Below are positions 26,858 through 34,883 of a stretch of DNA of 64,000 nucleotides, piece by piece (within the stretch, counting starts at the first letter, position 1; every line of letters starts with the position of its first letter). The position numbers and the translations under genes are program-made. The DNA comes from CAVQJU01 sp963712905 (GTDB taxonomy: Bacteria > Acidobacteriota > Vicinamibacteria > Vicinamibacterales > CAVVIG01). The notes under the pieces were generated by a model that searched no databases, had not been told where the DNA came from, and saw only the letters and a list, made by a program, of their open reading frames with translations. The stretch covers positions 496,001 through 560,000 of the forward strand of contig CAVQJU010000008.1 of NCBI GenBank assembly GCA_963712905.1, read 5' to 3'.

Positions 26858-26891
26858 GCCTACATTGTAGGCAATATGGGTCACGTGTCAA
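26858..26891 (-). promoter_or_regulatory. PadR gene promoter with overlapping palindromic operator
   Basis: On the minus strand, TTGACA (26886-26891) and TACAAT (26864-26869) are separated by 16 bp, close to the sigma-70 ideal. The -10 lies inside a perfect 7-bp inverted repeat, GCCTACA-T-TGTAGGC (26858-26872), 2 bp before the PadR start. A repressor bound there would block its own promoter. Confidence 0.7.
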
Positions 26892-26895
26892 CGGG

Positions 26896-26930
26896 AGAAA
26901 AACAAAAGGCCGGGCGCGTTGCCCGGCCTT
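26896..26930 (-). terminator. Rho-independent terminator of the Ig/PKD lipoprotein gene
   Basis: Read on the minus strand, a perfect 10-bp stem (AAGGCCGGGC / GCCCGGCCTT, 26906-26915 with 26921-26930) with a 5-nt loop is followed by TTTTGTTTTT. It lies 24 bp beyond the stop of the gene ending at 26954 and before the PadR promoter. Confidence 0.85.
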
Positions 26931-26953
26931 CTGCACTCGTAAGCGCGTCGTGG

Positions 26954-28561
26954 TTACGGCAGGATGATCGTCGTCTGGCCCGTGGTCGCCGGTCGGCCCG
27001 TAGAGTCTGTCACCGACACGGTGATCGTTCGCGTCACGCCAGCTGGTGGCACGGAGTACTGATGCGTTAGGTTGATAGTTCCGGTGGCGCCGCCCAGATT
27101 GGACGACGTGCCGTCACCGAAGTCGATCGACGAAGCCGTCACCGTAACTCCTGTGGGCACCGAAATCTGGATCTGGAACGTTACGTTCTCGGTCGCGCTG
27201 TGCGTCGTTGGCACAGTTGCAGTGATGATGATCGTCGGCTGCGCGACCGGAATGACGGTAACGCTCGTCGAGTTTGTGACCGAGTTGCCTGCCGTATCTG
27301 TCAGCGTTCCGGTCACGGTGTACGTGTTCGCAGTCAAATAGACGTGCGACACGTTGGTTGAGGCGCTGATCGAACCCAGATCCTGCGAATTCGTGTCGCC
27401 CCAGTTGATGTGGATGTTCCGGACCTGATCACCGGGTGGCAGCGTACCGATACCGATCTGGAAGACCGCTGGCAGGCCGGCGCTTGGTGACGTGGTCGGC
27501 GGCGTGATCGTCAGCGTCAAGGCCGTCGGGTTGACGAGCACAGTTGTCGACACCGGCACCTTGTTGCCGAAGCTGTCGGTGACCACCGCCGAGATCGTGA
27601 ACGTCCCGGCCGATCGATAAGTGTGGGCGACCGTGGCGCTGCCGGTAATCGCGCCCAGGTCCTGGTTCGATCCGTCACCCCAGTCGACCGTGACATTGCG
27701 GATGGCGCTGGCGTTGGCGCCCGCCGCCGTCACTGCGAACGTAAAGACCGCGGGCAAGCCGGCGTTGGGCGGAGTCGTGGGCGCCGTAATCACGAGGGTT
27801 GGCGCGCCCGCAACGCCCACCGTCACGCTTGCGGAGGCCGTACCCGTCGCCGTCGTCGTCGGCGTGGTGGCACCGCCGCCACCTCCAGTAGCCGGGGGCG
27901 TCGCGGGCGCGGTCGATCCGACGCTGGCGGTCACGACCGCCTGCGTCGACGTGTTCAGTACCACCGACGCCGCCCCGTTCCCGTCGGTGACGGCAAGCGT
28001 GGAGCTCAACACACCCGCGGTTGTCGAGAACGACACCGGCGCGGCGGCCAGAACGTTGCCGTTCACGTCGTAGACCTGTGTGCTGATCGTGGACGAGCCT
28101 CCGAGCGACGGCACGAGAGATGGGCTGGCGTTGATGACTACCTTGCCCACGGCCGCCGTGCCAACCAGGATCTTGAGCATGCCTGTAGCACCAACGGTGG
28201 CCCCGCCGGATATCGCGCTGATCGTCGCCGTGCCGGACGCAGTACCGGCTCTGAACTGCACGATAGCCTGGCCGGATGAATCTGTTTCCGCCTCAGTCGG
28301 AAACAGCGTGCCGAGCGTCGTAGTAAAGGTGACATGGGTGCCGCTGTGCGGCGGAGTGCCGGAAGGCTCGATCACCTGTACGCCAATCGGCGCCGTGCCG
28401 TTGATGGGCAGCGCGGTCGTTGGGCTGGTCAGCGTCAAGGTCGACCCTGACGGGGCGAGCAACGGCACGCGCTCGCAGGACACCATGGGAACGACCGAAA
28501 GCGTAAACAGGACTAGCCTGACCGGCCAAGAAATTCGTGATAGCATGAATGCTGTAACCAT
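26954..28561 (-). CDS. Lipoprotein with bacterial Ig-like and PKD domains
   Basis: A 535-residue exported protein. The signal ends in VVPMVSC near residue 29, an acceptable lipobox. Two Big-1-type Ig domains follow (about 38-125 and 140-215), then a Gly/Thr-rich linker, then three PKD domains (about 255-345, 350-435 and 440-535). The PKD repeats share the block WGDGSNQDLGAITGS, WGDTNSQDLGSISAS or FGDGTSSNLGGATGT, followed by an HTY, HVY or HQY strand. It is encoded opposite to the secretion genes, with its own terminator, and starts 11 bp from the third pseudopilin. A secreted substrate or surface partner of the machine is plausible but not shown. Confidence 0.75.
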   Translation of the reverse strand: MVTAFMLSRISWPVRLVLFTLSVVPMVSCERVPLLAPSGSTLTLTSPTTALPINGTAPIGVQVIEPSGTPPHSGTHVTFTTTLGTLFPTEAETDSSGQAIVQFRAGTASGTATISAISGGATVGATGMLKILVGTAAVGKVVINASPSLVPSLGGSSTISTQVYDVNGNVLAAAPVSFSTTAGVLSSTLAVTDGNGAASVVLNTSTQAVVTASVGSTAPATPPATGGGGGATTPTTTATGTASASVTVGVAGAPTLVITAPTTPPNAGLPAVFTFAVTAAGANASAIRNVTVDWGDGSNQDLGAITGSATVAHTYRSAGTFTISAVVTDSFGNKVPVSTTVLVNPTALTLTITPPTTSPSAGLPAVFQIGIGTLPPGDQVRNIHINWGDTNSQDLGSISASTNVSHVYLTANTYTVTGTLTDTAGNSVTNSTSVTVIPVAQPTIIITATVPTTHSATENVTFQIQISVPTGVTVTASSIDFGDGTSSNLGGATGTINLTHQYSVPPAGVTRTITVSVTDSTGRPATTGQTTIILP

Positions 28562-28571
28562 CTTAATTCAC

Positions 28572-29390
28572 ATGTACTTAGCTGGTCAAGGTAAATGGCG
28601 CCACAGGGCGCGACGGAGCCCTGATGCCGGCTACGCTATGGCCGCCCTGATTATCGGCATCGCCGTCATGGCCGTGATGATGACCGTCGTCATGCCCGTC
28701 TGGAAACAGATGGTGCAGCGCGAGAAAGAAGAAGAGCTGGTCTTCCGCGGGGAGCAGATCGCGCACTCGATCGGCATGTTCCAGCGGAAGTTCGCGAACG
28801 CGTACCCGCCGACGCTCGACGTGCTCGTCGAGCAGAAATTCCTGCGGAAGAAGTACAAGGATCCGATCACGAACGAAGACTTCGTGCCGCTCACGCAAGC
28901 TCAGGGGCAAGCTGCCACCCCGGGGGGCCAGGCCACGCCCGGACGAGGCCAGCAGCAGGCGCCGCCCGCGCAGGGCGGCCGCGGGACCGCCGGACGCGGG
29001 GCCAACCCGTTCGGCGGCACCGCAACGCCCGGAGCCGCGGTGGGCGGCATTATCGGCGTGACGAGCAAGAGCACCGACACCTCCATCCGGCTCTACAAAG
29101 GACGCTCGCACTACAACGAATGGGCGTTCGTGTACACGCCTCCGGCTGGCGCCCCAGGCGCCGGCGGGGCAGGAGCGCCAGGGGGCGCCGGCGGCCGGGG
29201 ACAGCGAGGACAAGGTCAGAATCCGCAACCCAACTCGCCGTTTCCGAACACGTCGCCGTTCCCCGGACCGGGCGGGCCTCCGGGACGTGGCGACGGACGC
29301 GGCCCGTTCGGACCAGGTGGACCGGGCGGACGCGGCCAAGGTGGCGGCGCGCCATTCCCGTTCCCAGCTGGTCCAGGCCGCGGGCGATAA
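28572..29390 (+). CDS. Pseudopilin-like protein with Gly/Pro-rich tail
   Basis: A 272-residue protein. The core is DAGYAMAALIIGIAVMAVMMTVVMPVWKQMVQREKEEELVFRGEQIAHSIGMF, a prepilin-type helix and spine without the usual FTLIE, then RKFANAYPPTLDVLVEQKFLRKKYKDPIT. The second half is low-complexity: a Gly/Gln/Ala/Pro stretch (about 117-160), a short folded piece (SIRLYKGRSHYNEWAFVYT), and a Gly/Pro/Arg tail of about 75 residues. An alternative start at ATG 28594 has AAGG 3 nt upstream but reads MAPQGATEP and stops, so a frameshift near 28620 may hide the true start. Confidence 0.7.
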   Translation: MYLAGQGKWRHRARRSPDAGYAMAALIIGIAVMAVMMTVVMPVWKQMVQREKEEELVFRGEQIAHSIGMFQRKFANAYPPTLDVLVEQKFLRKKYKDPITNEDFVPLTQAQGQAATPGGQATPGRGQQQAPPAQGGRGTAGRGANPFGGTATPGAAVGGIIGVTSKSTDTSIRLYKGRSHYNEWAFVYTPPAGAPGAGGAGAPGGAGGRGQRGQGQNPQPNSPFPNTSPFPGPGGPPGRGDGRGPFGPGGPGGRGQGGGAPFPFPAGPGRGR

Positions 29391-29428
29391 GCTCACGCCG
29401 AATTAAGACGACGGACGCGGCGGTTTGG

Positions 29429-30484
29429 CTAGGTCTCGATGGAATCGTGAAACGCGCGCCGGACGTCGCGCATCTGCTCGAGCGACCCGCCGCCGTGCGC
29501 GCGGTTGGTCAGCAGCACGAAGTAGCGGTCGCGTTCCGGATCGATCCACAGCGACGTGCCGGTGAAGCCGACGTGCCCGAACGCCGACGGTGACATCCGC
29601 TTGCCGCAGGACGATGTGATGAGCATCGTGTCCCAGCCCAGGGCGCGCGAACTGCCGGGCACGACGCTGCGTGCCGTGAACCGGCTGACGAGCTGCGGGG
29701 AGAACGGCGAGGGCAGGCCGGTGCGGCCCCGCGCGGCGTTCAGCACGGCGCGGGCGAAAACGCCGACGGCGGCCGCTGTCCCGAACAGCCCGGCGTGTCC
29801 TGCGATGCCGCCCAGCGCCGACGCGTAGTTGTCGTGCACCTCGCCGACGAGCACGCGTCCCCGCCGGCTGTCCTCCGGCAGCGCTGTGGTGGGCGCTGCC
29901 CGACTGCGGCGATCGTCCGGCAGCCCGTACGTGAGCGGCGCCCCTACCTGCGCCGCGATGGCCTCGAATTGAGTCGCGAGCGTCTCGCCGCCTCGATCTT
30001 CCGCGACAAACCCAAGCAGGATGAATCCGAGGTCGCTGTAGATCGATCGCGTGCGCGGGGCGTATTCAAGAGGCCCCGTACAGATCTCGTGCTCGAATTC
30101 CCGGCGGCCGAGCGGCGGCGCATCCAGCAGCCGCGGCGACAAGCCTGACGCGTGCTCCAGCAGGTCGGTCGTGGTGACGTCCTGCCGATCGGCTCCGGTC
30201 CACTCGGGGAAACACGACGACACGAGCTCGGCGAGCGTCAACGAGCCGGCACCCACGAGCTGCATCAGGACGGTCGCCGTCGCGATCGGTTTGGTCAGCG
30301 AGGCGAGGTCGAACGGCGTGTCGAGGTCGGCGGGCAAGGCGCCGGCGTCGAACGACAGCGTGCCGAGCGCCTCCTGCCAGATCGGACCGGCGCTGCTGCC
30401 GACATCGACAGTGGCGGCAGGGAAGACGCGAGCGTGAATCGCGTCGGCGAGAACCCGGCGCGCCGCATCAGAGCCGGGAGCCAT
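29429..30484 (-). CDS. Serine hydrolase of the beta-lactamase/PBP family
   Basis: A 351-residue protein with the active-site SxxK (DLASLTKPI, about residue 61), the YSD motif (SIYSDLGFILLG) and a C-terminal HVGFTGTS box. No signal peptide is seen, so a cytoplasmic location is likely. Family members include esterases, D-Ala-D-Ala peptidases and the Bacillus AmiE (YbbE) MurNAc-L-Ala amidase. The genes upstream are a GHL10-type glycoside hydrolase and murQ. That recalls the Bacillus murQ-amiE neighbourhood, so an amidase role in muropeptide recycling is my preferred guess. Confidence 0.75.
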   Translation of the reverse strand: MAPGSDAARRVLADAIHARVFPAATVDVGSSAGPIWQEALGTLSFDAGALPADLDTPFDLASLTKPIATATVLMQLVGAGSLTLAELVSSCFPEWTGADRQDVTTTDLLEHASGLSPRLLDAPPLGRREFEHEICTGPLEYAPRTRSIYSDLGFILLGFVAEDRGGETLATQFEAIAAQVGAPLTYGLPDDRRSRAAPTTALPEDSRRGRVLVGEVHDNYASALGGIAGHAGLFGTAAAVGVFARAVLNAARGRTGLPSPFSPQLVSRFTARSVVPGSSRALGWDTMLITSSCGKRMSPSAFGHVGFTGTSLWIDPERDRYFVLLTNRAHGGGSLEQMRDVRRAFHDSIET

Positions 30485-30500
30485 TGGAACTCTGGAACCC

Positions 30501-31757
30501 TCAGAAGCTGAACGCCGCCTTACCGAGCCGGCTGAGGTATCCGGATCCGCGCGCCGGCGCGGTGAGGCTGTCGTACGACAGGAAGCCGACGCCGCCCGCG
30601 CCAATACGCCGCGCCGTCAGGATGTCGTCCATGATCTGCTCGTGCGAAAGCGACGAGGCGCCGATGCCCACCCACAGCGGATGGCGTCCCGCGGCATCGC
30701 GCGCGGCCGCGATCTGCGCGGCGAACGCCGCGCTGTCGGTCGTGGACACCATCGGGCAGACGACGTCAATCAGGCCCTTCGCGAGCCATGCCGGCCAGTC
30801 CTGCAGGCGCCCATCGGCAGCTTCCACCGGGTTGGGCGCGACCGCTGCGCTCACGATTGCGCCGGGACGCGCGGCCCGCACGGTCTCGCGCAGCTGGGTC
30901 AGCAGGTTGGTCAGGTGATCGATGCGGAAGGCGCGCCACCGTTCGGGAAACGCCCGCGTGTAGAGCAGCGGCTCGGCTTCCGCGCGTGCTTCGTAACGCC
31001 CGCGATCGGCGTCGCTCAGTTCAGGAATGATCGAGCGGCTGAACGCCGCCAGCGTTTCGCCGCTGTAGTCGAACTGATCGGTCGGATACCGAAGGTAGTC
31101 AAGGTGGACGCCGTCCACGGCGTAGCGCTGAACGATGTCGCGCACGACCAGCTTCGTGTACTCCACGGCGCCCGGCGCGACCGGCGAGAGATACAGGCCC
31201 TCGAGCACGGCGGGCTGGTTGCGGGCGAATCGAATCAGCCGGCCGAGATATTCGGGGCCCGTGGGATCGAGCGTGGCGAAATCCTCGCCGAGCGATCGCG
31301 GGACCATCAGCCACTCAGGGTGGCGATAGACAATGTGATTGCGGCCGGCAGGGAGGTCGGGACCCGAGACGAGGTTGACGTTGATCCAGGCGTGGACCGC
31401 AATCCCGGCGCTGTGCGCGGCGGAGAGCGCCCTGGCCAGCGGATCGAATTCCGGTTGTGAGAGCAGCGCGGGTGGTCGCGGTTCCGAGCCGCCGAGGTAG
31501 TACGCGTCGCCGCGGCCACGAACCTGCACGAGCAGCGTGTTGAACCCGCTGGCCTTCGCCGACGCCACCATCTCGTCCACCGCCGCCGGGGAGGTGAGGC
31601 TCGTTCGAACGACCCACAGCGCCCGCACTTCGTCGCTCGACGCCGGCGGCGCGGCCGGCCCGCCGGCCTGCGCGGCGTGCACCGAAACCAGAATGGCGCC
31701 GGCGAACGCCGGGACGCACAGCAAGCGTGTCGTGAGACGGAGGAGGCTGCGTGGCAA
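30501..31757 (-). CDS. GHL10/DUF187 glycoside hydrolase-like protein
   Basis: A 418-residue exported protein starting at TTG, with a signal peptide ending near VHAAQAGG. The (beta/alpha)-barrel contains EVRALWVVRTSLTSPAAVDEMVASAKASGFNTLLVQVRGRGDAYY at its start, WINVNLVSGPDLPAG, and GVHLDYLRYP, the acidic motif characteristic of GHL10/YngK-like hydrolases. Substrates of this family are mostly unproven. It lies 2 bp downstream of murQ and 16 bp upstream of the serine hydrolase, so the three form one operon with a likely peptidoglycan theme. Confidence 0.8.
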   Translation of the reverse strand: MPRSLLRLTTRLLCVPAFAGAILVSVHAAQAGGPAAPPASSDEVRALWVVRTSLTSPAAVDEMVASAKASGFNTLLVQVRGRGDAYYLGGSEPRPPALLSQPEFDPLARALSAAHSAGIAVHAWINVNLVSGPDLPAGRNHIVYRHPEWLMVPRSLGEDFATLDPTGPEYLGRLIRFARNQPAVLEGLYLSPVAPGAVEYTKLVVRDIVQRYAVDGVHLDYLRYPTDQFDYSGETLAAFSRSIIPELSDADRGRYEARAEAEPLLYTRAFPERWRAFRIDHLTNLLTQLRETVRAARPGAIVSAAVAPNPVEAADGRLQDWPAWLAKGLIDVVCPMVSTTDSAAFAAQIAAARDAAGRHPLWVGIGASSLSHEQIMDDILTARRIGAGGVGFLSYDSLTAPARGSGYLSRLGKAAFSF

Positions 31758-31759
31758 GG

Positions 31760-32704
31760 TTAGCCGACCTGCAGGAGTTGCCTCAGGCGCGCTTCCGCGT
31801 CTTCGCCGATGGCGTCACGGATGAAATCATGGGCCTTGCGCAGGCGCGACAGCGCCTGGGGGTAGCCGAGACCCGCTTTCTCCATCACGATCGCGGCCTT
31901 GACGTTCCAGCGAGCGCGCCGCAGCAGCTTGTCGGCCTCGTCGTCTTCGAGGCCCGTGACGATGGAAACGATCCGGCGGGCGCGGTCGCGCCGCTTTTCC
32001 GATCCCGTCTGCACGTCCACCATCAGGTTGCCGTACGTCTTGCCGATCCGGACCATTGCGCCGGTGGTCAGCATGTTGAGCACGATCTTCGTGGCGGTGC
32101 CGGCCTTCAGGCGCGTCGATCCCGCGATCACCTCGGGGCCGACGCCGGGAGCGATGGTCAGATCCACGAACGTCTGCAGCTCTGTGCGGGGATCGCAGGT
32201 GACAAAGATGATCTTCGATCCGGCGCGGCGGGCGCGCGTGAGCGCGCCGCGCACGAACTGCGTCATGCCGCTCGCGGACACGCCGATGACGACGTCCTTC
32301 TTGCTCGGCCTGAGCCGGTTGATCGAGCGCGTGCCTTCCTCGTAGTTGTCGTCCACGCCCTCGCGCGGCGCGAGCATCGCGTCCTTGCCGCCCGCCATGA
32401 TGGCCTGCACCAGTTCCGGCTTGGTCCCGAAGGTGGGCGGCATCTCGGACGACTCGAGCACGCCCAGCCGGCCGCTCGTGCCGGCGCCGACGAAGACGAT
32501 GCGGCCGCCGCTCCGGAGACCCTGCGTGAGGATGTCGATCCCGACGGCAATGCGATCCTTTTCGCGCTGGACGGCCGCGAGCATCTTGCGATCTTCGTGG
32601 AGCATGCCCTCGACGAGGTCTGCGGGCGTCAGCTTGTCGAGCGCGAGAGTGTCGGGGTTGATGGCTTCGGTGGGCAGCGACTGCCACTTCGAGCGCAGGG
32701 GCAT
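31760..32704 (-). CDS. murQ: N-acetylmuramic acid 6-phosphate etherase
   Basis: A 314-residue SIS-domain enzyme, normal length for MurQ, which removes the D-lactyl ether from MurNAc-6-P to give GlcNAc-6-P. Visible motifs are GGRIVFVGAGTSGRLGVLESSEMPPTFG (active site and sugar-phosphate loop, about 66-95) and SASGMTQFVRGAL; the C-terminal helical part is also present. An upstream in-frame ATG at 32740 would add 12 residues; ATG 32704 has AGAGG about 11 nt upstream and matches family starts. It leads the operon with the GHL10 hydrolase and serine hydrolase. It is divergent from xerD. Confidence 0.9.
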   Translation of the reverse strand: MPLRSKWQSLPTEAINPDTLALDKLTPADLVEGMLHEDRKMLAAVQREKDRIAVGIDILTQGLRSGGRIVFVGAGTSGRLGVLESSEMPPTFGTKPELVQAIMAGGKDAMLAPREGVDDNYEEGTRSINRLRPSKKDVVIGVSASGMTQFVRGALTRARRAGSKIIFVTCDPRTELQTFVDLTIAPGVGPEVIAGSTRLKAGTATKIVLNMLTTGAMVRIGKTYGNLMVDVQTGSEKRRDRARRIVSIVTGLEDDEADKLLRRARWNVKAAIVMEKAGLGYPQALSRLRKAHDFIRDAIGEDAEARLRQLLQVG

Positions 32705-32738
32705 GGCGACAGGAACCTCTGTAAAGAAACCGCGCATA

Positions 32739-32746
32739 CTATCATA
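32739..32746. promoter_or_regulatory. Overlapping divergent -10 elements between murQ and xerD
   Basis: The sequence ACTATCATAG contains TATCAT on the plus strand (32740-32745) and TATGAT on the minus strand (32741-32746). The plus-strand element is only about 5 bp before the xerD GTG, so that transcript would be essentially leaderless. No good -35 is visible for either direction. Confidence 0.35.
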
Positions 32747-32749
32747 GCC

Positions 32750-33646
32750 GTGAGTCTGATCGCCGCCTACCTGGATCATCTGCGCGTCGAGCGGCGCCTC
32801 TCGGGCCACACCCTCGAAAGCTACGGCCGCGACCTGGCGGCGCTGGCCGCGTTCGCGGACTCGGCGCGCCGGAATCTCGAAGACCTGGACCGCCGGGCGC
32901 TCGACGCGTTCGTGCAGCGGCAGCGCGGGCGCGGCCACTCGCCACGGTCGGTCGCGCGGGCCGTCGCCGCCGTGCGCGGGTTCTACCGGTTCCTCGTTCT
33001 CGATCGGCGTCTCCCCCGCAGCCCGGCCGAGGATCTGCAGCCGCCGCCGGCCTGGCCGGCGCTGCCGAAGTTCCTGTCGGTCGAGGACGTCGACACCCTC
33101 CTGGCGCAGCCGGACACCTCGACGCCGCTCGGTCTCCGCGACCGCGCGCTCATCGAGCTGCTCTATGCCACGGGCATGCGCGTGTCCGAGCTCATAAGCG
33201 TGCGCGACGCGGACCTCCACCTCGACGAGCACTACCTTACTTGCATCGGCAAGGGGAACAAGGAGCGGCTCATCCCGATTGGCGAGCAGGCGTCGGCGTG
33301 GATCAGGCGGTATCAGTCGGGCGCACGGCCCGGGCTGGTCCGCCGGCAGAAAGCCGGGGGCCGTACGATGCCGCGGCTGTTCGTGAACGCCCGCGGCGGG
33401 CCGCTGAGCCGCGTGGGGTTCTGGAAGATCTTGAAGCGCTACGGACAGAAGGCCGGGCTGCCGCGAATGCTCAGCCCGCACGTCGTGCGCCATTCATTTG
33501 CCACCCACCTGCTCGAGCGGGGCGCCGATCTGCGCGCGATCCAGATGATGCTGGGGCACGCGGACCTGTCCACCACCCAGATCTACACGCACATTCTCGA
33601 GGCGCGGCTGCGGGCGGTGTACGACCGCTTCCACCCGCGACCCTGA
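32750..33646 (+). CDS. xerD: Tyrosine recombinase XerC/XerD-type
   Basis: A 298-residue protein starting at GTG, of normal Xer length. The N-terminal SAM-like core-binding domain covers 1-100 and the catalytic domain 108-295. All catalytic residues are seen: Arg144 in GMRVSEL, Lys169 in GKGNKER, His244 and Arg247 in PHVVRHSFATHLLERGADL, His270 in MLGHADLSTT, and the Tyr279 nucleophile in IYTH. It resolves chromosome dimers at dif together with a partner Xer and FtsK. No dif-like site was noticed nearby. It is not part of an integrative element as far as visible. Confidence 0.9.
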   Translation: MSLIAAYLDHLRVERRLSGHTLESYGRDLAALAAFADSARRNLEDLDRRALDAFVQRQRGRGHSPRSVARAVAAVRGFYRFLVLDRRLPRSPAEDLQPPPAWPALPKFLSVEDVDTLLAQPDTSTPLGLRDRALIELLYATGMRVSELISVRDADLHLDEHYLTCIGKGNKERLIPIGEQASAWIRRYQSGARPGLVRRQKAGGRTMPRLFVNARGGPLSRVGFWKILKRYGQKAGLPRMLSPHVVRHSFATHLLERGADLRAIQMMLGHADLSTTQIYTHILEARLRAVYDRFHPRP

Positions 33647-33649
33647 TTC

Positions 33650-33717
33650 TGCTACACTGAAGTGTTCAGCACACACGTTTCTTCGAAGCGTAAGGTTTCT
33701 CTCTTTCTTTCAAGGAG
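33650..33717 (+). promoter_or_regulatory. metK leader: extended -10, short hairpin and Shine-Dalgarno
   Basis: TGCTACACT at 33650-33658 is an extended -10. ACACT-GA-AGTGT (33654-33665) forms a tiny inverted repeat at the presumed transcript start. A pyrimidine-rich stretch precedes AAGGAG (33712-33717), 6 nt before ATG 33724. The roughly 60-nt leader is too short for a known SAM riboswitch. Confidence 0.45.
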
Positions 33718-33723
33718 CACGGC

Positions 33724-34874
33724 ATGAGCCGTAACGGACGTCATCTTTTTACGTCTGAGTCGGTGACCGAAGGGCACCCCGACAAGATCGCGGACCAGAT
33801 CTCAGACTCGATCCTCGACGCCATTCTCGCGCAGGACCCCATGAGCCGCGTGGCGTGCGAAACGCTGGTCACGACGGGCCTCGCCCTCGTCGCCGGCGAG
33901 ATCACCACCACGGCCAAGATCGACTACCAGGACGTCGTCCGCAAGACGATCACTGAAGTCGGCTACACACGCGGCAAGTACGGCTTCGACGCCGAGACCT
34001 GCGCCGTGCTGTCCTCGATTCACAGCCAGTCGCCCGACATCGCGATGGGCGTGGACACGGGCGGCGCCGGCGACCAGGGCCTCATGTTCGGCTACGCCTG
34101 CAACGAGACCGACGAGCTCATGCCGCTGCCGATCATGCTCGCGCACAAGCTCGTGAAGGGCCTCTCGTGCTGCCGGCGTGACGGCTCACTCGACTATCTC
34201 CGGCCCGACGGCAAGTCCCAGGTCACGGTCGAGTACGACGGCATCAAGCCGATCCGCATCGACGCCGTCGTCATCTCCAGCCAGCACAGCCCGCTGGTGA
34301 GCCAGGAGACGATGCGCGAGGACATCACCAACAAGATCATCAAGACGTCGATGCCGGCGAACCTGATGGACAAGAACACGAAGATCTACGTCAACCCGAC
34401 GGGCCGCTTCGTCGTCGGCGGTCCGCACGGCGACGCCGGCGTCACCGGGCGCAAGATCATCGTGGACACGTACGGCGGCTGCGCCCCGCACGGCGGCGGC
34501 GCGTTCTCGGGCAAGGATCCGACGAAGGTCGACCGTTCGGCGTGCTACATGGCCCGCTACGTCGCGAAGAACGTCGTCGCGGCCGGCCTCGCGGATCGCG
34601 CGACGTGCAGCTCGCTTACGCCATCGGCGTGGCCGAGCCGGTGTCGGTCATGGTGGACACCGACGGGACCGGCAAGATCCCGGAGCCGAAGATCACCGAG
34701 CTCGTGCGCCAGAACTTCAAGCTCACGCCGCGCGGCATCCACGAAGAGCTGAACCTGCGTCGGCCCATCTACACGAAGACGGCGGCGTTCGGCCACTTCG
34801 GCCGCACGGAGCCCGAGTTCACGTGGGAGAAGACCGACAAGGCCGCGGCGCTCAAGAAGGGCGCCGGCCTCTAA
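33724..34874 (+). CDS. metK: S-adenosylmethionine synthase (one frameshift)
   Basis: The reconstructed protein is about 383 residues, the usual MetK length. It makes S-adenosylmethionine from methionine and ATP. Motifs include FTSESVTEGHPDKIADQISD (ATP site), GAGDQGLMFGYACNET, and GGAFSGKDPTKVDRSACYMARYVAKNVVAAGLADR. Just after LADR, near 34594-34600, the frame changes because one base appears missing. It resumes as DVQLAYAIGVAEPVSVMVDTDGT to the normal C-terminus. Since metK is essential, an assembly error is far likelier than a pseudogene. Confidence 0.92.
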
Positions 34875-34883
34875 CCGGCCGAC

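Noticed and set aside
31760..33493. A long minus-strand frame extending murQ upstream across xerD
   Set aside because: The upstream part is antisense to a convincing xerD with all catalytic residues. MurQ homology begins at 32704.
33650..33723. SAM riboswitch upstream of metK
   Set aside because: The leader is too short and lacks the conserved cores and a terminator or sequestrator hairpin; only a tiny inverted repeat is seen.
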